Below, piece by piece: positions 44,433 through 52,819 of a stretch of DNA of 64,000 nt. Positions within the stretch are counted from its first letter, which is position 1; each line of letters starts with the position of its first letter. A model generated the notes under the pieces. That model had not been told where the DNA came from. It made no database searches and saw nothing but the letters and a program-made list of their open reading frames with translations. Location of the stretch: contig JBAKBP010004328.1 in NCBI GenBank assembly GCA_037953745.1, positions 62,001 to 126,000 of the forward strand. Reading direction: 5' to 3'. Made by a program: the position numbers and the translations under genes. This stretch comes from Lithodes maja. Its lineage: Eukaryota > Arthropoda > Malacostraca > Decapoda > Lithodidae.

Positions 44433-45316
44433 ACAAAAATATTTTTTTTTTCTATGTAAAAAGTTGATTTTTAGTTTTACTTACTCAGGAGAGTCTTCCC
44501 GCAGCTCCCGGGTTAAGAGTTTCCCCGGGCGACTGCGGGAACTCTTAACCCTCTCACGAACATAGGACGCAGAGGTTGCCAGATTAGCAATAAAAAAAAG
44601 ATTACTCTCACTGTTATAATTACCTCTCCAAATTTAGTTTTCTGCCCACAGCTAACTCAAAGACAACTGCAGAGGTTGAAGTAAACAAACTAAAGGTTTA
44701 TAGATACCCCTGACGGTAACAAAGGATTTAAAGTATCGCTAATAGGCTCAAAAATCGCGTCCGGATGTGAGAGGGTTAAGATCCTGGGCCTAAAAAAATC
44801 CATTTAAAACACCCCCAAGTTTTTTTTTTTTTTTTTTTTTTGCCCCTGGGCCTTGCCAAATATCACTCCTCCACATCTCCTCCTTGCCCACTTCCCTCCC
44901 CTCCTTCAGTTATCACCTATTTTCCCTGTTATTCCCTTATTCTGTGGTCTATTTTCGTGCTAACATTAGCGAGTTGGTAGCAGGGCGTTGTCATCACTGT
45001 TACCAAGCGTGGGAAAGAGCGAGAGAGAGACTATTGTGTAACAGTGTCTCTCCAGACAAGAGGAGGGGAGGGAGGTTGCCTCAGCCATACATTATGTAAC
45101 TCCCGGCCTGTATCGCCGATTTTGACCATCCAAACACTGTTTCCACTTGTTTTATTGCTGTAACAGGTTAATACCTTTATAATCAACCTAAAATAGGCGC
45201 ATATGGATAAGTATTAATGCTATTTGTGGTAAAATAACGATGTTAGTGATGGGAACAGCTCAAATACGTGTACACAGGCGTGTGGTGTCTCATACCCCAC
45301 ATGCGCACGTCTTAGG
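43919..45316. mobile_element. Composite piggyBac-like foldback insertion in the 3' LTR
   Basis: The 5' LTR reads GTTAGTTAAGCGG where the 3' LTR has TTAA, this 1.4-kb block, and TTAA (43,915-43,918; 45,317-45,320), a direct empty-site comparison. Inside, about 43,945-44,490 and 44,780-45,316 are inverted copies of each other (ATCCATATGC, GGTTGATTATAAAGG and a poly(A)/poly(T) pair), giving a large foldback. The left end CCCGGCAAGTGCCGGAAG is inverse-related to 44,495-44,512 (CCCGCAGCTCCCGGG) and to the right end of the piggyBac at 40,860-40,875. Several TTAA sites inside suggest stacked insertions. Confidence 0.75.
44549..44775. mobile_element. Short TTAA-flanked element with CCCTCTCAC ends
   Basis: Bracketed by TTAA (44,545-44,548; 44,776-44,779). 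Ends CCCTCTCACGAACATAGGAC and, inverse, CCCTCTCACATCCGGACGC. About 227 bp, noncoding. It lies at the centre of the foldback composite. The same CCCTCTCAC end type appears near 13,022-13,034. Confidence 0.7.
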
Positions 45317-46742
45317 TTAAGCGGCAATGTGTAGTTTGCTAGCTAGTGTGGCTGGCGAGGGAGGTGTTGAAAGATCGTTGCTCTTGCCTCGCGGGAGGTA
45401 AGGTTGCTAAGCAACACGAGTTTATTTAATTATGTGATCATTGCAAGTTCAGTTGTGTTACAATATAAAGATGTAATTTATTTTACCTGCCACGCTGTTT
45501 TTAGTCAATATGTTAACACAGGAATACTTTAGTATAAGTTATTCTTGTGAAGTGTCTTAGTCTTAACATATTGTGTGGTGAGATATTGCAACCCTTGAGT
45601 TTGGGCCTGGCTCCCGCTAGCTTGCAACGCCAGGCCCCCTCATTCTCTCGTGGGCGGCCAGACAGTATAGGTGGTGGTAGCTCTCTCTTGTGGCACACCC
45701 ATCAGTCTGCCCCCCTTTGTTTGTCCTTGCTTGCATAATAGTAACGTAACGTAATTAACAGAGAATCCTAGACATTCATTTCTTCTTTTAATTATCTTTA
45801 TCCTCTGATCAGCATTTTATTATAATTCCCTTTGTTTTATACATTCTGCACCTCCGGTGGCTGCCTTCGGAATTCGTGATAGGGAAGAGCTGGGAGGTTT
45901 GCCGGGGTCCTTACTAATAAGCACTGTTAATCCCATAGACAGTCCACACACACACACATCCATAACCCCTACATATTTTTCCCAGTGTTCGTGCTTAGGA
46001 CCCGGTAACAACCTTGACGGTTCTGCCCCAGCACTTGTGTGTTCCCTGTCTCGGGTTTCGAACTGAGGCAACGGAGTGTTTAATATTAATTAGGAATCCA
46101 GATTCAGTCTGGAACCCCCCCATAGTTAAGTGAGTGTGGGAGGTGGACTCTAAGAGTTAATTGTTTGGGCGGTAACTCAATGGGGGGCCCAGGTTGAAGC
46201 AGGATATACTGGTGTGATATTAGAGGTGGTCAGGGCAACTTGCTTCCACTAATATCACCCCGAGGTTAGTAGTCATATTAGGACACTGCCTTGTATTGTT
46301 AGCTCATTATATGTATGCAATATTATTATGTGCAACTCTCTTGGGTTGAGAGTGGATTACCGTTGGCTGGTTTGCGCACGGGTTAGTACTGTTGAGGGCG
46401 CGCATAGCCTGTTATGCTCGAAGTACACCTGCACTGTTGTTTCTTTGATGTCTGCTGGTAGCCTATATGTATTTAACTGTTTTGATTATCCAACCCAGCA
46501 ATGCTACTCCCGGTGTTGGTTTCGAGTTCTCGTAGCTAGTAAGTTACATGATTATTTCTGTTCTACTTATTATTCAAAATAGGAGCAGGGCAGTGTGCAC
46601 CTTAAGCCCTGAGAAGAGCCTGGAAGCGTTCAAAATGCTCTTACCTGTTGCGTCGTGGTGTTGTTTGGTAGAGAGACAAGGTGCATTTCCATTAGTAATT
46701 ATTTTTGTATACCGTCTCTAAACAACTGAGGGCCAGATGCGT

Positions 46743-46746
<4 letters not shown>

Positions 46747-46837
<91 letters not shown>
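46747..46837. repeat. (AT)n-(AG)n compound microsatellite
   Basis: Pure AT tract immediately after the 3' LTR, changing to a pure AG tract at 46,799. Confidence 0.95.
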
Positions 46838-46839
<2 letters not shown>

Positions 46840-47215
46840 TTGCATCTCTCTTTCACTATTCTATCGCTACTACAATAATAAGTGTTCCTCGGAGCTTTCT
46901 CAGTGTATACCACCTACGTAAGGTACGTAGTACACGCCTTGCAACACAATCCCACCCCTACTCTGTGCAACTCTCCAACCCAAGAGTGAAACGCTATTCT
47001 CAGACTGTGTTCTATTCAACTGCTGAGCTCTGAGTCTCTCCTAGAATCAGTCTTTCCCTCTTCCTATGACTTAAATTGCTTCAAACCCCGTGTGCCAGGC
47101 ATTTTAGCTCGACCGTCCCTTGGTTTCGGCCCTGTCACTCTTTGAAATCTGGGGGAGGCACTCGTCTCAGGCAGTTATGCCTTTTGCCTCCCTCATTCAC
47201 ATAGAAACAAAAATA
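46838..47215 (+). mobile_element. Jockey-type LINE 3' fragment, copy 3
   Basis: Matches the last coding part and 3' region of the other copies (SLFHYSIATT, then VKRYSQTVFYSTAEL, ending GGGAGGCACTCGTC...GCCTCCCTCATTCACATAG). It starts in the ASLF region, so it is 5' truncated, with the junction in the AG microsatellite. Confidence 0.8.
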
Positions 47216-47906
47216 GATATATAAGACATTAGTAAAATATACGATAATAATTAAACGAAATAAGAGATGGAAACCTCCCTGCAATAACCAATGCATAATA
47301 ATTATTGTAAAACTACTGGTATGAAATTAACACGATATAGAAAAAAAATCAATAATTCAACCATTAAAGAACAAATGATAAGTAAAATCTCTATTTATAA
47401 TGAAGCTTGATAGGCTCAGCTTTTGGAACTATTGTAGAACTTGTCAATTACTACATTATCTGGCCATACTTCTGCCATAAACATTTAATCTCTATCTTCA
47501 GATTTCACAATAATTTTGTAAGTGTTAACCTCATCGTATCTGATTTCAAGTTTGATCATGTCTATCATACAGTATGTATATCAAAATATTCATGATACGC
47601 TTATTTATGTCATCAATTGTAACTTTGATGTCAACTCTCCCCCCCAAAAAAAAAAAAAAATTGGGGGCCCCTTAACTTATTACTGGTGGGACATCATTAC
47701 AGATGCGACTTTGGTGTTATTTACATTATAGTAGTTCTTGTTCTTTTGAATGGTCAGCAAGCTCTCAATGATACTAAATATTCAGTGAAACAAAAACAAT
47801 CTCTCTCTCTCTCACGCACGCACTCACACACGCTCTCTCTCTCTCTCTCTCTCTCTTACACACACACTCTCTTTCTTTCATTGACCGACTCCTTTCCTGC
47901 CCCCAG
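47216..47906. other. End of the proposed intron, with (CT)n/(AC)n tracts
   Basis: AT-rich DNA without genes. A poly(A) run is near 47,647-47,660. CT- and CA-rich microsatellites at about 47,800-47,880 merge into a polypyrimidine tract and CCTGCCCCCAG, which serves as the acceptor of candidate exon B. Confidence 0.5.
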
Positions 47907-48017
47907 GGAGTCTGATCCAACGGGCGAGCTGTCCACGAAAAGTCGCCGGGCGCTGTCTGTGGTAGAGGCTCTCACCGGGCCTGTCTGTGAAACGGCTTAC
48001 AGGCTTTGTCCGGGACG
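47907..48017 (+). CDS. Candidate host-gene exon B (continues exon A)
   Basis: A 111-base open segment lies between a strong acceptor (TCCTTTCCTGCCCCCAG) and a consensus donor (GTGAGTATT). Its first base completes the split AG-G codon left by exon A, so the two join in frame. It encodes 37 residues: an Arg/Ser-rich start, then ALSVVEALTGPVCETAYRLC followed by PGR. The C-x6-C-P ending complements the C-x5-C of exon A, a layout seen in small disulphide-bonded arthropod secreted proteins. Again two bases are left for the next exon, which I did not find. GC-rich and CpG-rich compared with its surroundings. Gene identity unknown. Confidence 0.6.
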
Positions 48018-48189
48018 GTGAGTATTATACAAGAAAGGTGACCTCAGTTATAGCTGGCTAGCCTAAGGACAATTTGTGTTACATCTAGAAAGATGGCCAT
48101 TATTTTCCCACTTCTATAATGTGAAGCAAACAATAATAGTCGTGGGGTATTGGAAACAGATGTTAATTTTCAAGAATAAGGTGGTAGTA
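48018..48189 (+). other. Start of the following intron
   Basis: Begins GTGAGTATTATAC. No element recognised before the SINE-bearing repeat at 48,190. Confidence 0.4.
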
Positions 48190-48300
48190 ATCTATTTTTT
48201 ATTAATTTCACCACAACACCAAACACCTCCAATGAAATTGGTGAAAGCATATAATTATGTGATCCACCAGGATTCGAACCCGGGTTATAACAAATTATAG
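48190..48300 (-). repeat. tRNA-derived SINE, partial copy a
   Basis: On the minus strand AACCCGGGTTCGAATCCTGG (B box) is followed by GGATCACATAAT, TGCTTTCACC and GGAGGTGTTTGGTGTTG, the body shared with the copies at 48,775, 49,095 and 52,660. The A-box half is missing. Confidence 0.7.
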
Positions 48301-48483
48301 CAAATAATTATACAGAATATGGATAAGGTTGTCGACGAGCTGTTGATTCTTTCTGTACATATTAACTTCATTAGTATGAAACATATTTGTCATTATGGCT
48401 AGCATAGACGATTTTTTTTAGGTAAGCAAATTATTTTTTATAGTCTTATAATACCGTTCCGTTCCTAAGTCGATTAAAGTTAA

Positions 48484-48770
48484 GTCAATCAAGCAATGGT
48501 AGCTTACGCCACGACAGCGAGTAGCCGCACTCACCGTCTGACTCCACTCCTGGGGATCCTCCAGACATCTGCTTGGCACATATCAAGTATCCTATTTCAT
48601 AATTGGCCGACTTGCCTCAGCCATAAGTTATCTGGTATTCCCCTAAGCCTCCTCCACTCAGGGTTGTCTTCTGTAGAGACCACCTGGTGAGCAGGGTTTG
48701 CTTCAGGGAGGCGAACCACATGCCCATATAGCCGAAGTTGGTGTTCGCGGACCACGCAACAAATATATCT
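48484..48770 (-). pseudogene. LINE ORF2 C-terminal fragment
   Basis: On the minus strand the sequence encodes a degraded version of the QLRLYGHV-RLPEADP-H tail found at the end of RTE-like ORF2 proteins, then a W-RPRG-P-like stretch. It is a 3' fragment with frameshifts, unrelated in detail to the 49,271 copy. Confidence 0.55.
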
Positions 48771-48774
48771 TAAT

Positions 48775-48925
48775 CTATTGTGTTATTAATTTCAACCCAA
48801 CACCAAACACCTGCAATTAAATTAATGAAAGCATATATGTGATGCACCGGGATTCGAACCTGGGTTATCACACACAGATTTTTCAGCAGGAGTCTAACCA
48901 TTACACCACCAAGGCAGTTACAGGT
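48775..48925 (-). repeat. tRNA-derived SINE, copy b (Glu/Gln-like head)
   Basis: On the minus strand TGCCTTGGTGGTGTAATGG (acceptor and A box), GACTCCTGCTGAAAAATC and CCCAGGTTCGAATCCCGG (B box) are spaced as in a tRNA, followed by the body TGCATCACATATATGCTTTC...GGTGTTTGGTGTTGGG. This is the most complete head of the family here. Confidence 0.8.
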
Positions 48926-49250
48926 TTATGCACAAACCTACGACTTATTATCCATTCTCGAATACTGGATATTAATCTAATCATGTAGATATTCCCAACC
49001 GCGCTATGGTAGCCTAATGTTTAAGTAAGAGGAAATAATATTAATGGGGCACAGATCATATAGACCGGCCTCGCTACGAAATATCTCTGAACCTACTGAT
49101 AATCTGTTTTTTATTAATTTCACCCCAACACCAAACTCCTCCAATGAAATTAATGAAAGCATATATGTGATCCACCGGGATTCGAACCTGATTTATCATA
49201 CACATATTTTTAAACCCTCTAACCATTACACCACCAAGACAGTTAAAGGT
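48926..49250 (-). repeat. SINE-bearing repeat, copy c, left half of a split unit
   Basis: Contains a unique-looking flank (TTATTATCCATTCTCGAATACTGG ... GGCACAGATCATATAGACCGG) followed by a SINE copy on the minus strand (about 49,095-49,245, B box GGTTCGAATCCCGG as inverse). The same flank-plus-SINE unit recurs at 52,477-52,745. The full-length RTE LINE is inserted immediately after GGTTTATGCAT. Confidence 0.75.
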
Positions 49251-49258
49251 TTATGCAT

Positions 49259-52200
49259 CTATCTATCTATCTATTGCCTGACGCCGTGATCCCCGAAGGG
49301 GTGGCCACGAACGAACCGCCCCCATTCACCTCTGTCCCCAGTCAGTCGACGCCCCTCCCCCCAACCAGCACCGCCTTCATTCATGTAGTTCCTCACTCCA
49401 TCCTTCCACCTCATATTCGGTCTACCTCTCCCCCTCTGTCCCTCCACCTCGCTCTCGTACACCCTCTTAGTCATTCTCTCGCTTTCCATACGTTCCATAT
49501 GGCCGAACCATCTCAAGTTGTTCCTTTTCACACTTTCCAGCACATCTACCTCCACACCACACCTCCTTCTTACTTCCTCATTAGTCTGTCTATCCCTCCA
49601 TGTAATTCCGCACGCACTCCTTAAGTAATTCATTTCCACTGCTCTCACTCTTGGTCTGAGTCTCTCAACCAACGTCCATGCTTCGCTTCCGTAAGTCAGT
49701 GTCGGGATTACCACACTGTCATGCAAGGACTTCTTCACTTCCATACTGACCACCCTATTTCTTGTTACTGCTTTTAGCGTTCCTACAACCCTCTTCCCAT
49801 GTTGTACCCTCTCCCGCACCTCTTCATCCATAGTCCCATCTTTACTCAACACACTGCCCAGATACTTAAAAGAGTTGACGATCTCCATAGCCTGACCGTT
49901 CAGCTTCACCTCACACTCTGTGACTTCACCCCTTTTGAAGACCATAACCTTGCTCTTCCCCGTATTTACCTTAAAATTCCGTTTTTCGCACACTGTTCCA
50001 AACTCATTTACCAGACCCTGCAACTCCCATTCATTATCACTCATCAGAACTGTATCATCCGCAAACAGCAGTATAGGTAGCTTCCACTCAATTCCCTCCC
50101 TTTTCAGCGATACACCAACATCCACTGCTCTTGATAGTATTTCTTTCATAACTCCATCCATATATACAGTAAACAACCACGGGGACATCACACACCCCTG
50201 TTTCAAACCAACATTCAGGTCAAAGAACTCGCTCTGCTCATTCTCCACACGTACTGCCGCCTTTGCACCCTCATACATGCTCTTCACTGCTTTCAGCAAC
50301 TTGCCCTCTACTCCGTATATTCTAAGTACTTTCCACAAACCATCTCTATCCACTCTGTCATATGCCTTCTCCAAGTCCATAAAGGCAACATACACCTTTT
50401 GTTTCTTCTCCAGATATTTCTCCACAACACAATTCAGGGTAAAAATCTGATCTACACATCCTCTTCCCTTCCTAAAGCCTCCCTGCTCGTCGCCTATCCA
50501 TTTCTCCGTTCTCACTCTCACTCTCTCAATCACTACCCTACTGTATACCTTCCCTACTACGCTTAGAAGACATATTCCTCGGTGGTTACCACACACTCCT
50601 CTTTCCCCTTTGCCCTTATATAGGGGGACTATTATGCCAGTCTTCCAGTCATCGGGTGCACTCCCCTTCTCCCATGCTAGTTTGCACATTTTCCATACCC
50701 ATTGTATCACTATCTCACCACCATACCTCAACATTTCCCCACACACTCCATCTGTTCCTGGTGCTTTCCCCAACTTCACTCTTTTCATGGCTTCCCACAC
50801 TTCTGACCTCCTGATCCCCACCTCCTCCTCCACTACTTCTCTTCTTCTCCCTCCCATACCATATCCAGCTATGTTTGCTGGCTCTTCATTCCTTTCATTT
50901 AGCAACTCACTGAAGTACTCCCTCCATCTTTCGACTCTCTCTTGCTTCTCGGCTAGCATTCTCCCATTCTTATCTTTCACACCCTTACTGTTTCCCTTGC
51001 TACCTTCCCTAACTTTCTTGACTTCTTTCCAAAACAGTTTCTTACTTTCCCTCCATTTACACTCAGATTCCTTCCAAATTCCTCATCTACTCTTCTCTTA
51101 CTTTCCTTCACTACTCTCTTCACCACCCTCTTACTCTCCACGTACCTCGCTCGTTTCTGTCTCTCGGAATCTTCATTCCCTCTACTACCCAACCACTCTC
51201 TATATGCTTTCTTCTTTTCTTCCACAGCTATTCTTACCTCTTCTGTCCACCATGCTGTACCTTTCACTCCCCTCCCTCTTCTCCTCACTCCACACACCTC
51301 CTCACATGCTGCACAGATCTCATCCTTAAACACCTTGCTCATCTCCTCCACTTCCTCCATAACTTCCAGGTCGAACCCACCTAGTCGTCTTTCCACTGCT
51401 CTCCTGTACTCCTCCCTGACTTCCTCCTCCTGCAACCTCTCCACCCTCCTCACCATTCCACCCTCCTCTCGCCTCCCTCCCGCTCTCCTCACCCACTTCT
51501 TTTGTATCCTAACCTTAGCTACCACTACATAATGATCAGACAGACCCCCTCCAATACCCCTATACACCCTAGCATCCATCACAGATTTCTTCATTCGTTC
51601 ATCCACACATACATAATCAATCAATGACTTTCGTTCCACCACTGTCTTATCCTTCATCGTCAACATCCGTTTCCACGTGTACCTGTGGATCATTCTGTGT
51701 CGGAAGAAGGTGTTGGCTATCCACAGCCTCCTCCCCACACATACGTCCACAAGTGCACTACCATTCCCATTCACCTCTGATGGTACCCCCCACCCTCCCA
51801 CCACTCCCTCAACTTTCCTATCACCCACCTTACCATTCATATCCCCAATCAGAAATATTCTTTCGTTTTTGTCAAACTTCTCCAGGCACGCCTCCACATT
51901 CATCCATAACTCCTGTTTCTTTCTTTCAAGTATATCCTCTGTCGGGGCATATACGCATACAATCACCCACGTTTGTATTCCTACTTTCATTCTCACCCAC
52001 ACAATCCTTGAACCCACAGACCCATACTCTCTTACACATTCCTTCCATTTGCTACTTACAAACAAACATGCACCTTCTCTCGCTGTTCCTTCACTCACTC
52101 CAGCACACACACCCATTCCACACTCCCACTCTCTCACATCTGAACCTTTCCATTTGGTCTCTGTCATTCCACATACATCCAGCCTGGCATTCACTAACAC

Positions 52201-52468
52201 TTCCAGAACCTCTCTCTCTTTTGTGCCATCATTCATGCCACTAACATTCCATGTAGCCATTCTCAGAATGTCCGAAGGCATGTCCTTAGTCGGTCGTGGT
52301 TCGTCAACGTTGGTTCCGTCCGCATCCGAGGCTGTTCGTTCGTTTTTTTTTGCTTAGATATTTTTTCCGGGTGGGGGTCGCAAGCCCATCGACCCAACCT
52401 CTTTAGTCGCCTCTTACGACACGCAGAAGGCACGTGGGGCATATTCTATTCCCTAACCCCCAGGGGGG
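49259..52468 (-). mobile_element. Full-length RTE-type LINE with target-site duplication
   Basis: The element is flanked by TTATGCAT on both sides (49,251-49,258 and 52,469-52,476). Its 3' end (left) is (TCTA)n on the plus strand, i.e. (TAGA)n. Its 5' end (right) begins CCCCCCTGGGGGTTAGGG and contains GTGTCGTAAGAGGCGACTAA, a 5' block common to LINEs of this type. One long ORF (49,271-52,281) holds endonuclease and RT. It interrupts a SINE-bearing repeat. Only a single frameshift spoils the ORF, so it is a young copy. RTE-type is judged by compact one-ORF structure, short tandem tail and RT style. Confidence 0.9.
49271..52281 (-). pseudogene. RTE-type endonuclease-reverse transcriptase, one frameshift
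   Basis: ATG at 52,281. The endonuclease reads MATWNVSGMND, GMTETKWKG (metal-binding Glu), VCVYAPTED, FLIGDMNGKVGD, DYVCVDERM and GGLSDHYVVVAK. A linker with Arg/Glu helices follows. At about 51,060-51,080 the frame shifts by one base; the other frame continues KKLFWKEVKKV and KDKNGRML into RT: APGTDGVCGEML, PLYKGKGER, NHRGICLLSVVGK, EQGGFRKGRGCVDQI, FMDLEKAYDRVDR, GLKQGCVMSPWLF and the catalytic LLFADDTVLMS. The C-terminus is LRWFGHMERMESERM to HPFGDHGVRQ. About 1,000 codons in all. Active-site residues are intact. Confidence 0.9.
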
Positions 52469-52815
52469 TTATGCATATTATGCATATGCCTACGATTTAT
52501 TATCCATTCTCGAATACTGGATATTAATCAAATTATGTAGATATTCCCAACCGAGCTATGGTATCCTAATGTTTGAGTAAGAGGAAAGAATGTTCATGGG
52601 GCACAGATCATATAGACTGGCCTCGCTGCGAAATATCCCTTAATCTACTGATAATCTATATTTTATATATTTCACCCCAACACCAAACACCTCCAATGAA
52701 ATTAATGAAGGCATAGAATATGATCCACCGGGATTCGAACCTGGGTTAACCCATCATGTTCATATTCCCAACTGCGCTATGGTAGCCTAATGTTTAACTG
52801 AAAGGAAAGAATCAG
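52469..52815 (-). repeat. SINE-bearing repeat, copy d, right half of a split unit plus partial next unit
   Basis: Begins with the second TTATGCAT and repeats the flank seen at 48,940-49,110 (CCATTCTCGAATACTGG, GCTATGGTA-CCTAATG). It then has a SINE copy (about 52,660-52,745, inverse B box) and a partial third flank (TTCATATTCCCAACTGCGC near 52,760). The arrangement suggests a short tandem array of a unit of about 270-330 bp. Confidence 0.75.
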
Positions 52816-52819
52816 TTTC

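Larger units (their letters stand above)
30192..46746 (+). mobile_element. Gmr1-like Ty3/gypsy LTR retrotransposon with nested insertions
   Basis: Two direct LTRs (30,192-31,872 and 43,683-46,746, the latter enlarged by a 1.4-kb insert) enclose gag, protease, an integrase C-terminus, RT and RNase H in that order. Integrase before RT is the Ty1/copia-like order known from the Gmr1 group of Ty3/gypsy. Most of integrase and the RT-RNase H connection are deleted, and gag and protease carry frameshifts, so it is non-autonomous now. Insertions are a 6.3-kb piggyBac (34,568-40,875), a nest of TIR elements (about 42,130-43,605) and a TTAA element in the 3' LTR. The LTR parts compared by eye differ at roughly one to two per cent, suggesting a fairly young insertion. 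Confidence 0.85.
43683..46746 (+). repeat. 3' LTR of the Gmr1-like element (interrupted)
   Basis: Homologous to 30,201-31,872. The first about 10 bases of the LTR are lost against a poly(C) run. A TTAA-flanked block of 1,398 bp (43,919-45,316) interrupts it. It ends GCGTAACA and is followed by (AT)n. Small differences from the 5' LTR are scattered, for example CCAGATTCAG versus CCACATTCAG. Confidence 0.85.

Noticed and set aside
48840..48915. tRNA-Glu/Gln gene (minus)
   Set aside because: The anticodon arm is disrupted (GCTGAAAAATC), and the same sequence with the same body recurs three times nearby. It is a SINE.
51624..52357. Long plus-strand frames rich in Ser/Thr/His/Pro
   Set aside because: Antisense of the RTE-type endonuclease ORF. 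The minus frame has all the catalytic motifs.
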